Origin: an uncultured Ruminococcus sp.
GTDB lineage: Bacteria > Bacillota > Clostridia > Oscillospirales > Acutalibacteraceae
DNA: 64,000 nucleotides
Direction of reading: 5' to 3'
NCBI GenBank assembly: GCA_902790475.1
Contig: CADASG010000006.1
Coordinates: 1-64,000 of the forward strand
This document shows positions 32,291 through 40,515 of this stretch, one piece after another. The notes beneath the pieces are model-generated. The model had not been told where the DNA came from. It worked only from the letters and a program-made list of their open reading frames with translations, and did no database searches. Positions within the stretch are counted from its first letter, which is position 1. Every line of letters begins with the position of its first letter. Position numbers and translations under genes: made by a program.

Positions 32291-32599
32291 TTATTCACTC
32301 GTTTCGGATGTGACCTCTTCGGTCGCATCCTGCTCCGAAGCGCTTTCAGTGTCGTCGTTGTCGCCAATCACACCGTCGCTGTCGCTGACCTCTCCGTTAT
32401 CGACGGCGGAAGTTATGGCGCTGTTCGAGTCGGAAACCGCCTGAGATGCGCCGTCGCCGATGTCGTCCACGACTCTGCCCGCGCCTGACACAGCGTCGGA
32501 GGCAACCTGAGAAGTAGTGGAAGCGGCGTTTTCACCGCAGCCTGTCAGCATTGCCGCCGCCATCATTCCGATCAGCGCAAGGGCTGTTATTCTTTTCAT
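32291..32599 (-). CDS. Small Ser/Ala/Asp-rich lipoprotein
   Basis: This protein of about 102 residues from the ATG at 32599 (AAGGATG upstream) has signal peptide and lipobox LTGC (about 17-20). The rest is disordered, Ser/Ala/Asp/Glu-rich (SQVASDAVSGAG then EEVTSETSE), with no recognised domain. It could be a Ruminococcaceae wall-surface lipoprotein. No partner is evident. It is convergent with sigE and separated from it by repeat copy D. Confidence 0.65.
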   Translation of the reverse strand: MKRITALALIGMMAAAMLTGCGENAASTTSQVASDAVSGAGRVVDDIGDGASQAVSDSNSAITSAVDNGEVSDSDGVIGDNDDTESASEQDATEEVTSETSE

Positions 32600-32667
32600 A
32601 TACATTCATCCTTAAAATAAAATGACGTCGTAAACCGACGCCATTAGTATATGATAGTTTTATTTGA

Positions 32668-33459
32668 TTATGTATTATTTTTTATTTCAAGATGAGGATA
32701 AGGAATTGTTATTCCGTTTTCATCAAAAGCGAGCTTTACCTGTTCCTCCATTGAGAAAAGCACGGGAAAATAATCCGAAGGATCCGCCCAAACAAAAACC
32801 TTGATCTCCACTCCGCTGTCAAGGTGGTCGCTTATATACACCTTAGGCTCAGGCTCGGACAGAATCTTTTCATTTTTTGCGATAACATCATAGATAACGC
32901 TCTTGACCTGAGCGAGATTGTCATCATAGCTGACAGAAAACACCAGAGGCACTCGGCGGTACTCGCCTTCGGAGCAATTGGTAACGTTATTGGCGGTCAG
33001 CCGTGAGTTTGGTATTTTCACGCTCTTATTGTTATAATCGGTGATAGTTGTGTAAAAGATACGGATACTCTGAACATAACCTTCAACACCCTCAAATTCT
33101 ATCAGATCTCCTGCCGTGAACGGCTTGCTGAACAGGATTATCAATCCGCTCACAAGGTTTTTCAACGTGTCCTGCAGCGCAAAACCCGCTGTAAGCAGGG
33201 CAGCGCCGAAAGCAGTGATAATAGAATCAACATTCACGCCGACAGTTCCCAGCGCGGTAATGACCACAAAGGCGTAAAGCACTACGCGGATAACGGAAAA
33301 CAAGAAGGTTTTGACGGTATGATCGAGCTTTGTTTTGAGTATGAGCTTCCTGACAAAATGTGTGGTAAGCTTAACGATCAGCACACCGATGATGAGCACG
33401 GCGGCGAACAAAAGAAAGTTTTCTCCTATTTTAAGCATCATAGCACTGAAATTATCCAT
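32668..33459 (-). CDS. MscS-family mechanosensitive ion channel
   Basis: This protein of about 263 residues has three membrane helices (about 10-90) and a soluble vestibule. The pore helix reads SIITAFGAALLTAGFALQDTLKNLVSG, followed by ILFSKPFTAGDLIEFEGVEGYVQSI and VKIPNSRLTANNVTN. It opens on membrane tension to release solutes after hypo-osmotic shock. The start at 33459 has GGGAG five bases upstream. It begins 11 bases after the MORN gene stop, so the two are probably cotranscribed. Confidence 0.95.
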   Translation of the reverse strand: MDNFSAMMLKIGENFLLFAAVLIIGVLIVKLTTHFVRKLILKTKLDHTVKTFLFSVIRVVLYAFVVITALGTVGVNVDSIITAFGAALLTAGFALQDTLKNLVSGLIILFSKPFTAGDLIEFEGVEGYVQSIRIFYTTITDYNNKSVKIPNSRLTANNVTNCSEGEYRRVPLVFSVSYDDNLAQVKSVIYDVIAKNEKILSEPEPKVYISDHLDSGVEIKVFVWADPSDYFPVLFSMEEQVKLAFDENGITIPYPHLEIKNNT

Positions 33460-33470
33460 ATTTGCTCCCG

Positions 33471-34991
33471 TCAATCTACTATTATCTTCTCGGAAATCAT
33501 TTCACCGTCAAGCCACACACGCACAACAAGATTGCCGTCTTTATCAAAGGAAACGCTCTTTCCGCTGCGCTTGCCGTTGACATAGGTACACACATCCATA
33601 AAATTGCCGTTCTTGTCAAAACGTGCTCCGAAACCGTGAGGAGTGTTGCTGCTCCAGCTTCCAGCGTGCATTGTACCGTCGCTGAGACGATAGCCGACAC
33701 CTGCGCCCTCTCTCGAGCCGTTATCCCAGTTTCCGACATAATTAACGCTGCCGTCCTTGTAATAGCATACGCCAAAGCCGTGGCGCCTATCCTCTTCGTA
33801 GCCGCCCTCATATAGGGTAATGCCTTTGTCGGAAACTGTTCTGCCCTTTCCGGAGCGGCGTTTTTTGTCATCAAGGGCGCCGTAGTAGCGGTATTCACCG
33901 GATTTGGCATTTATTATACGATCCGGTTCGGATTCCTGCGCAGGAATGAAAGAGGTGTTCTCCGTATTATCAAACTGAGCGGACGGAAAAACGGAAGCCT
34001 CGGGATTTTGACCGAACGCCTCTACCATTTCCAGTGCGGCTTCATCGGCGTCCTGCTCATTTTCGGATAACGAATCGCGATCGGTTTCCTCGGAAACAGG
34101 TTCTTCCTGCTGAGCTTCGGATGGGTTTTCACCTTTGGTCTGATTTACAAGCTCACCAAAGAGATTCTTGTTGGTTTTCTGCGCCTCAAACAGGATCCTC
34201 TCGATTTTGTCGTATGCCGAATAGGAATCGTTTTCCTCAAAGACAGGTTCCGTTTTTACTTCTTCATCCGCAGCTGCCGAATGAATATCTTTCTCGGTAA
34301 GATAAGGAGCTTCGTCGATAAGACGCGATATCCCGGAAAAAATATCCGCGGAAAAATCCTCGTGCCGAAAATCAAAGCCTCCTTTGGCGACAGGCTTTTC
34401 CTCGCAGAAATCGTCCGGACGAAAAGACTCGTCATACCAAATCATACCCGAATTTGAATAAACAAGAGCTGCAGATTTATTTCGCGGCGCACTTGTTGAG
34501 GGAAACAAAAGACGCGTGGCTTTGGTTCCCTTATCGTCAAACTCTTTGTACTTAAGCAAAACAAGGCTGTTTTTAAACTTCGGAGACAGAACCGCGCGCA
34601 GGACGTTTCCCGTGTCCGCACTGTAATACTCTGTGCGAAGCCACAGGTGAAAAATATCATAATACTGCCGCTTGACCACTACGCCGTCGGCATTATAGGA
34701 AATGACGCAGTATACATCGCCGCTCTCACGCTTGACGGTCTGGTAGGGCTGGTTATTATAGATAGCCTTCCACGAAAGGGGTTCGCCGCCCTTCATTGAG
34801 TATGACAGACTCAGAGGTTTGCCGTCAATAGTCAGCTCGGTTTTTTCGGTCTGCGGAAGATTGTGAGAATTGAAGTAATTTGCGCGAACTCCTGCCAGCG
34901 CGTCGTTTTTAAAATCAAGCGGTTCAAACTCGGATACAAGCGCTGAATAAATCAGCAGATCCTTGGAAATCTTTTTTAAATCAGACAGCAT
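33471..34991 (-). CDS. MORN-repeat protein
   Basis: This 506-residue soluble protein has an N-terminal domain (about 1-210) that is globular and not recognised, and a middle part (about 220-360) that is acidic and disordered. The C-terminal 130 residues hold four to five MORN repeats (YEGGYEEDRRHGFGVCYYKDG, GNWDNGSREGAGVGY, GSWSSNTPHGFGARF, YVNGKRSGKSVSFDKDG). MORN repeats form beta hairpins for membrane or protein contact. No signal peptide is seen. It heads an operon with the mechanosensitive channel gene. A role in envelope or cytoskeletal attachment is only a suggestion. Confidence 0.75.
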   Translation of the reverse strand: MLSDLKKISKDLLIYSALVSEFEPLDFKNDALAGVRANYFNSHNLPQTEKTELTIDGKPLSLSYSMKGGEPLSWKAIYNNQPYQTVKRESGDVYCVISYNADGVVVKRQYYDIFHLWLRTEYYSADTGNVLRAVLSPKFKNSLVLLKYKEFDDKGTKATRLLFPSTSAPRNKSAALVYSNSGMIWYDESFRPDDFCEEKPVAKGGFDFRHEDFSADIFSGISRLIDEAPYLTEKDIHSAAADEEVKTEPVFEENDSYSAYDKIERILFEAQKTNKNLFGELVNQTKGENPSEAQQEEPVSEETDRDSLSENEQDADEAALEMVEAFGQNPEASVFPSAQFDNTENTSFIPAQESEPDRIINAKSGEYRYYGALDDKKRRSGKGRTVSDKGITLYEGGYEEDRRHGFGVCYYKDGSVNYVGNWDNGSREGAGVGYRLSDGTMHAGSWSSNTPHGFGARFDKNGNFMDVCTYVNGKRSGKSVSFDKDGNLVVRVWLDGEMISEKIIVD

Positions 34992-35039
34992 GGTTTATAA
35001 TTCCTTTCAGGAAATATAATGATAAGGGTACAACGGTAA

Positions 35040-35067
35040 AAATCAAGGGCGAACACCGTCCGCCCTT
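35040..35067 (-). terminator. Terminator after pfkA
   Basis: On the minus strand AAGGGCG-GACGGTGTT-CGCCCTT followed by GATTTTT. The loop is nearly the same as in the terminator at 25887-25914. Confidence 0.75.
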
Positions 35068-35072
35068 AAGCA

Positions 35073-36113
35073 TCAAATGGAGATCGTCATAGCGATCTTA
35101 TAAAGCTCTTTGTCAAAGACACGCTCCATATTCAGCGCCTCGGTGATATCAAGGTCTGTGATTTTGCCGTCACGCATTACGACAACACGGTTTCCGATAC
35201 CCCTGTCAAGCAGGTCTACTGCGTGGTAGCCCATCTGACTGGCAACCACACGATCGCGCAGAGTGGGCGAACCGCCGCGCTGTACGTGACCCAAAATGGT
35301 AGCTCTGGCTTCGATGCCGAGTCTTTGCTCAATAAAATTCGCTATGTCTTCAACTCTGTTTTTCTTGCCGACACCCTCGGCAACAACGATAATAAAGTGC
35401 TTTTTACCCGTTTTCTGGGTCTTGATGATCCTGGGGATAACATCGCGCTCAAGGCTATATTCAACCTCGGGTACCAAAATAGCGGTAGCGCCTGTGGCTA
35501 TACCGGTTTGCAGCGCTATATCGCCGCACTGTCTGCCCATTACCTCAACGATCGAGCAGCGGTCATGCGACTGCGCGGTGTCGCGGATACGGTCAACCAT
35601 TTCAAGCGCGGTATTCATAGCGGTATCAAAGCCCACGGTATACTCGGAGCAGGCTATATCGTTGTCGATCGTACCGGGAACTCCGATACAGTTGATTCCG
35701 GCGTTGGTAAGCGCTCTTGCACCCTGGAATGAACCATCGCCGCCGATGACTACAACGCCGCAGATCCCTTTGCTGCGGCAAAATTCAGCCGCTCTGAGCT
35801 GAGCCTCTTTCTTTTTGAACTCTTCACTGCGGGCGGTGTACAGCATGGTGCCGCCGTTGCCGATGATCTCGGACACGCTGCGCAGATTCATCTCTTCGAT
35901 GTCTCCGTTGAGCAAGCCGTTGTAACCGCGGTAAACACCGAAAACTCGCATTCCCTTATTGATTCCGGTACGGACAACAGCTCTGACAGCCGCGTTCATT
36001 CCGGGTGCGTCGCCGCCGCTGGTGAGCACCGCGATCGCTTTTTGCTGCTCGTCCTTTTTCGGTTCAACAGTTCTTGTTTCCTCGGTTAAGGTTTTTAAAA
36101 GTATATCTGACAT
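35073..36113 (-). CDS. pfkA: ATP-dependent 6-phosphofructokinase
   Basis: This 346-residue enzyme has a core like other bacterial PfkA proteins (about 320) plus an N-terminal extension of about 24 residues. Signature parts are TSGGDAPGMNAAVRAVVR, VVIGGDGSFQGA (the GGDGS form typical of ATP users, not the GGDDT type of pyrophosphate users), GVPGTIDNDIA and EVMGRQCGDIA. It phosphorylates fructose 6-phosphate in glycolysis. GGAGG precedes the ATG, and a strong divergent promoter lies upstream. Confidence 0.95.
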   Translation of the reverse strand: MSDILLKTLTEETRTVEPKKDEQQKAIAVLTSGGDAPGMNAAVRAVVRTGINKGMRVFGVYRGYNGLLNGDIEEMNLRSVSEIIGNGGTMLYTARSEEFKKKEAQLRAAEFCRSKGICGVVVIGGDGSFQGARALTNAGINCIGVPGTIDNDIACSEYTVGFDTAMNTALEMVDRIRDTAQSHDRCSIVEVMGRQCGDIALQTGIATGATAILVPEVEYSLERDVIPRIIKTQKTGKKHFIIVVAEGVGKKNRVEDIANFIEQRLGIEARATILGHVQRGGSPTLRDRVVASQMGYHAVDLLDRGIGNRVVVMRDGKITDLDITEALNMERVFDKELYKIAMTISI

Positions 36114-36148
36114 AGTTAATCCTCCGTTAATACAATTGTTTCTTATTC

Positions 36149-36177
36149 ATTATAATACATATACCTTTTATTTACAA
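36149..36177 (-). promoter_or_regulatory. Promoter of pfkA
   Basis: On the minus strand TTGTAA (36172-36177), a 17-base spacer and TATAAT (36149-36154), about 35 bases upstream of the ATG. Confidence 0.7.
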
Positions 36178-36236
36178 GAGAATTTTGAAACTATTTCACT
36201 TTTCTTACAAAATTTTTGTATATAACTAACTGTTTC

Positions 36237-36265
36237 TTGACAACGAGGTAATTTAGCGTTATTAT
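36237..36265 (+). promoter_or_regulatory. Promoter of the GT2 glycosyltransferase gene
   Basis: TTGACA (36237-36242), a 17-base spacer and TATTAT (36260-36265), about 42 bases upstream of the ATG. Confidence 0.75.
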
Positions 36266-36307
36266 ATTAATACGAATAATTATTTATTTAATTCTCAGGA
36301 GATTATT

Positions 36308-37252
36308 ATGACGAAATTATATTTAGCGATCCCATGCTATAACGAGGAAGAGGTTCTCAGAGACTCCGCAGCGAAGCTCTCGAATAAATATAAAGCAATG
36401 ATGTCTGAGGGAAAGATCACCTCAGACAGTAAAATCGTTTTTATCGACGACGGCTCCAAGGACAAAACCTGGGAGATCATAACTCAGCTCCACGCTGAAA
36501 ATCCTGTTTTTCAGGGTATCAAGCTAAGCCGCAACAGGGGTCACCAAAACGCGCTGCTGTGCGGATTGATGACTCTGAAAAACAAGGCTGACGCAGTGAT
36601 TTCAATTGACGCGGATCTTCAGGACGATATCAATGTTTTTGACGAGATGGTGGAAAAGTACGAAGCCGGCTGCGACGTTGTATACGGCGTTCGTTCCAAG
36701 CGTGAGACCGATACCTTCTTTAAACGCTTCACCGCTGAGGCATTCTACAAAATACTTGAGAAAATGGGCGCAAAGGTCATCTTTAACCACGCCGATTTCC
36801 GTCTGATGAGCAAAAGAGCGCTGGAAGCGTTCTCACATTATAAGGAAACCAATATTTTCCTGCGCGGAATGGTGCCGCTTATCGGCTACAAAAGCGACAT
36901 AGTTACCTACGAGCGCAGCGAGCGTTTGGCAGGCGAAAGTAAGTATCCTCTCAAAAAAATGCTGGCGCTCGCCTGGGAGGGTATCACCTCGCTCAGTATT
37001 CAGCCGATACGCATCATTACATGGCTGGGTCTGATAATCTTTTTGATCAGCTTAGTGATGATAATTTACTCTATCGTTCGTTTCTTTATCGGTGCTACCG
37101 TAAGCGGCTGGGCAAGCACTCTGTGCTCCATTTGGGCACTCGGCGGTCTGCAGCTGCTGGCTATCGGAATCATCGGAGAGTATATCGGCAAGATATATAT
37201 GGAAACAAAACGCCGTCCGCGTTTTATTGTCGAAACATTCCTCGAGGACTGA
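36308..37252 (+). CDS. GT2 glycosyltransferase (GtrB/DPM1-like, membrane-anchored)
   Basis: This 314-residue GT-A-type enzyme has IPCYNEEEVL, FIDDGSKDKT, the metal-binding ISIDADLQDD and RSKRETDTFFKRF, and two membrane helices (about 232-255 and 265-290) near the C-terminus. It matches GtrB/CsbB family polyprenyl-phosphate sugar transferases, which load undecaprenyl phosphate for extracytoplasmic glycosylation by a GT-C enzyme. The GT-C-like protein encoded next (37406-40390) is a plausible user of the lipid-linked sugar. CAGGAG precedes the ATG. Confidence 0.92.
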   Translation: MTKLYLAIPCYNEEEVLRDSAAKLSNKYKAMMSEGKITSDSKIVFIDDGSKDKTWEIITQLHAENPVFQGIKLSRNRGHQNALLCGLMTLKNKADAVISIDADLQDDINVFDEMVEKYEAGCDVVYGVRSKRETDTFFKRFTAEAFYKILEKMGAKVIFNHADFRLMSKRALEAFSHYKETNIFLRGMVPLIGYKSDIVTYERSERLAGESKYPLKKMLALAWEGITSLSIQPIRIITWLGLIIFLISLVMIIYSIVRFFIGATVSGWASTLCSIWALGGLQLLAIGIIGEYIGKIYMETKRRPRFIVETFLED

Positions 37253-37269
37253 TCCTAAGAGCAACAAAT

Positions 37270-37308
37270 TTTATGCTGACACACATTCCGTTGTGTCAGC
37301 ATTTTTCA
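37270..37308 (+). terminator. Terminator after the GT2 gene
   Basis: ATGCTGACACA pairs with TGTGTCAGCAT around a CATTCCGT loop, followed by TTTTC. Confidence 0.8.
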
Positions 37309-37326
37309 TGTTTTTTGCAAAAGCAG

Positions 37327-37355
37327 TTGTATCACGGCGAAAATTGTGGTATGAT
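37327..37355 (+). promoter_or_regulatory. Promoter of the acyltransferase-glycosyltransferase fusion gene
   Basis: TTGTAT (37327-37332), a 17-base spacer and TATGAT (37350-37355). The core GAAAATTGTGGTATGAT is very like the promoter at 43140-43168. Confidence 0.65.
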
Positions 37356-37405
37356 TACAGTAATCATAAAAAACATAAGTGAAAAACAGTGTAAGGAGAA
37401 TTCTT

Positions 37406-40390
37406 ATGAATTTATCAAAACTGGAACGGCGCAACAGCTCAATGGATCTGATCCGTGTTGTTGCGGTATTCACGGTGCTGTCGGTACACTTTTTCCTTCA
37501 CAACGGCTTTTACAATGAGCCTGTTGAGGGAATGTCCCCTATCGGCGGACTTATCGACTATTTCACCACTCATAACGCCGCGTCGCTGCACGGCCCGATC
37601 ATGTTTGTCATGGTTACCATGCGAACGTTGTTTTCGATCTGCGTACCGCTGTTTTTGATTTTGACAGGCTATCTGATGAGTCATAAGCAGCTGAGCAGAG
37701 GGTATTACAAGGGTATAAGAAAAACCCTTATCATCTATGCCATTGCTTCCGTGCTTTGCATGGTGTTCAAAGCGATACATGAAAACCCCGGTGCAAAAAC
37801 AGCGTTCTACAACTTTGACTTCAGCGCGATGTTCAGCGCTATCGAACGAACCAATCAATACAGGCCTCAGGACTTTTTGCTGAATCTTTTTGACTTCTCC
37901 GGCGCTAACTACTCGTGGTATGTCGAGATGTATATCGGTCTGTTCCTGATCGCACCTTTCCTTAATTTGGCATATCATAAGCTCGGCACCAAACGCCGCA
38001 AGCAGGTTTTGGTAGCGACTTTCGTCTTTATCACGGCGCTGCCTACGCTGTTTAACATCTTCTATTTTGAATCCGCCGATTGGTGGCTGACTCCGACTCT
38101 CAGCGACAATTTTAAAAAGCTTTTGCCTGCATACTGGCTTTCCGTATACCCGATAACCTTCTACTTTACGGGCTGCTATATCCGTGAATACGGCATCAAG
38201 CTCAGGACACGTTCAATGATCGCAGTGCTCGCGGTTTCGCTGCTGCTGTTTTCCGCGTTCAACTGGTTTAGAAGCTACGGAAAAGGCTTTGATTCGGGAA
38301 TGTGGGTCTACTGGTACGGATTTGAGCCTTATGTACTGTCTACACTTGTCTTTACCCTGCTGAGCCGCGTGAAAGCCAACAACTGGCACCCGGCAGTGCG
38401 GTTTTCTTTGTGGCAGCTGTCCGATCTGGCGCTCGGAATATATTTGATGTCGTTTGTTTTCGACAAGCTGATTTACGAAGAGCTGACAGCGAATGTCCCG
38501 GTTATGGTTGACCGTCTCCCCTATTACTTCGTCACCGTACCGCTGTCCTTCATTTTCGCTGCCATTACTTCATGGCTCATGAACAGACTGGAAACGCTGA
38601 TTATTTTTCTTTTTGAGAAAATTAAAGAAATCGTCAAGCAGCAAAAGGCTCGCTCCAACGGTCGTATTTGGCAGGACTATCTGTTTTTTGCTCTGCTGTT
38701 AGGCGGCTTTGTATTCTCGCTTTGGAAAACCCAATACGGTTTCGGCGGCTCCGACGAAGCATTCTATTTGACTATCCCTCACCGACTGCTCAAGGGTGAC
38801 GCGCTGTTTGTTGACGAATGGCATCTTTCACAGCTTTCGGGCGTTTTACAGCTGCCGTTCGTTTGGGCGTACACCACTTTTACTGGCTCAACCGAAGGTA
38901 TTATTCTTGCGGCAAGAGTGTTCTATGTATTTGTTCACACAGCCGCCGCGTTTTTGATTTACTGGAAGATCAGAAAATACGGATTAGTCAGCGTTTTCGC
39001 ATCCTTCTTCTACCTTATCTACACTCCCTACAACATTATGGCTCTCAGCTACGATTCCATGGGAGTTGAGCTTGTCACTCTGGGAGGAGTCCTGCTGGCA
39101 ACAGCGAATTATGATAAGAAATTACAGCTGATTTTCAGCGGCTTGTGTCTTGCCGGCGCAGTGCTTTGCAATCCGTATCTGGCAGTGATTTATTTGCTGT
39201 TCGCGATCGGCATGGTCGCGCATATCCTGTTAAAGAAAAAGAACATCAACTGCGCAATCACAACAAAAATGTTTGCGCCTAAAACCTTCCTCTTCTTCTC
39301 GATAGGCGTTTTTGCAGCTGCAGCAGTGTTCTTGATTTTTGTTCTTACAAGAGCAGGAATAGCTGATATAATGCAAAACATTCCCTATATGCTCGAAGAC
39401 CCGGAGCACCCCTCGATCCCGATGATGACGAAGATCGGCAATTACTTTAAAGCGCTGTTCAATTTGCATGAGCACTTCCGTTACGGTCTGCTTGCCTACG
39501 CGGTCATGCTTGTTGTAATGATATTTGACAAAAAAAGAAGGCTGCACCGCTCGGTGTACCTTATCACGACCACAGGCGTAGTTATCTTTACACAGCTCCT
39601 GCTGCTACCCAAGCTCGGCGAAAGCTCATATAACGCAATCATGCTTCCCATGCTGTTTATCGGCATCACCTCGTATATCCTTTGCAGGAAGAAACCGATG
39701 ACGTTCTTTGCAGGATTGTTTATCCCGGGCATTATCTATTCATTCTGTATTCACTGCACGTCTAACCAGTCGATCTATGTTATCGCCATGGCAATGACCG
39801 CCGCCAATATAGCGAGTTACGTTTTCCTTGCGAGACTTATCAAAGAAATGCGCGAAACTCCCGACAACATCACCTATGCGGTTTGGATCAAGCGCTTTAG
39901 CTTCTGCTTTGCAGCGCTTATGCTTACCTTACAGGGAACGTTTGAAATCGGCTCCAAGGCGCGTCACGTGTTCTGGGAATCAGAGCCCTCTACCCTGACA
40001 GCGGAGATCGAACACGGAGCTGCTAAGGGCATTTTTACCAACGAAACACGCAAATCAACCTATGAGAACTACTACACCGACATGCAGTTATACAAGGATA
40101 TGCGTCCGGGCAATATTCTGTTCATGACAGTGAACACCTGGCTGTATTTGGATACGGAGGATTTCGATTACGGCACCTACTCCGCATGGCTGTCAGGAGA
40201 AACTCCCTCAACGATAGAGCGTCTTAATACATTTTATCAGCTTAATCCAGACAAACAGCCCGAGTATGTTTATGTTCCCTATGACTCAGAGTGGAATATT
40301 GATTCTCTGAAAGCACTTGCTACTCAAAACGGATATTCTATTCAAACCGCCCAGTTCGGCTTGAGGTTTGAAAAAGCGATTGCAAAATAA
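37406..40390 (+). CDS. Acyltransferase 3 fused to a GT-C-like membrane glycosyltransferase
   Basis: This is a very long membrane protein of 994 residues from the ATG at 37406 (AAGGAG seven bases upstream). Residues about 10-410 form an acyltransferase 3 (OafA/WecH-type) domain with ten or so helices, the N-terminal MDLIRVVAVFTVLSVHFF containing the conserved His. Residues about 425-850 form a second block of ten or so helices with WKTQYGFGGSDEAFYL, the D-E pair placed as in GT39/GT83-type GT-C enzymes; the last 130 residues are extracytoplasmic. It probably acylates and glycosylates a surface polymer. The GT2 enzyme next door could supply its polyprenyl-sugar. Confidence 0.8.
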   Translation: MNLSKLERRNSSMDLIRVVAVFTVLSVHFFLHNGFYNEPVEGMSPIGGLIDYFTTHNAASLHGPIMFVMVTMRTLFSICVPLFLILTGYLMSHKQLSRGYYKGIRKTLIIYAIASVLCMVFKAIHENPGAKTAFYNFDFSAMFSAIERTNQYRPQDFLLNLFDFSGANYSWYVEMYIGLFLIAPFLNLAYHKLGTKRRKQVLVATFVFITALPTLFNIFYFESADWWLTPTLSDNFKKLLPAYWLSVYPITFYFTGCYIREYGIKLRTRSMIAVLAVSLLLFSAFNWFRSYGKGFDSGMWVYWYGFEPYVLSTLVFTLLSRVKANNWHPAVRFSLWQLSDLALGIYLMSFVFDKLIYEELTANVPVMVDRLPYYFVTVPLSFIFAAITSWLMNRLETLIIFLFEKIKEIVKQQKARSNGRIWQDYLFFALLLGGFVFSLWKTQYGFGGSDEAFYLTIPHRLLKGDALFVDEWHLSQLSGVLQLPFVWAYTTFTGSTEGIILAARVFYVFVHTAAAFLIYWKIRKYGLVSVFASFFYLIYTPYNIMALSYDSMGVELVTLGGVLLATANYDKKLQLIFSGLCLAGAVLCNPYLAVIYLLFAIGMVAHILLKKKNINCAITTKMFAPKTFLFFSIGVFAAAAVFLIFVLTRAGIADIMQNIPYMLEDPEHPSIPMMTKIGNYFKALFNLHEHFRYGLLAYAVMLVVMIFDKKRRLHRSVYLITTTGVVIFTQLLLLPKLGESSYNAIMLPMLFIGITSYILCRKKPMTFFAGLFIPGIIYSFCIHCTSNQSIYVIAMAMTAANIASYVFLARLIKEMRETPDNITYAVWIKRFSFCFAALMLTLQGTFEIGSKARHVFWESEPSTLTAEIEHGAAKGIFTNETRKSTYENYYTDMQLYKDMRPGNILFMTVNTWLYLDTEDFDYGTYSAWLSGETPSTIERLNTFYQLNPDKQPEYVYVPYDSEWNIDSLKALATQNGYSIQTAQFGLRFEKAIAK

Positions 40391-40402
40391 AAATCACAGA
40401 AA

Positions 40403-40447
40403 AACGGCGAAAAGTATGATGTAGATATTGTATTTTTCGCCGTTTTA
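40403..40447. terminator. Bidirectional terminator after the fusion gene
   Basis: AAAACGGCGAAAA pairs perfectly with TTTTCGCCGTTTT around a 19-base loop; T-runs occur on both strands. Confidence 0.75.
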
Positions 40448-40515
40448 TGATATATTAGTACTTGGATAGGTGTTTATACTACAATTTTCTACTATTAATT
40501 AATGAGGTGAAACGA

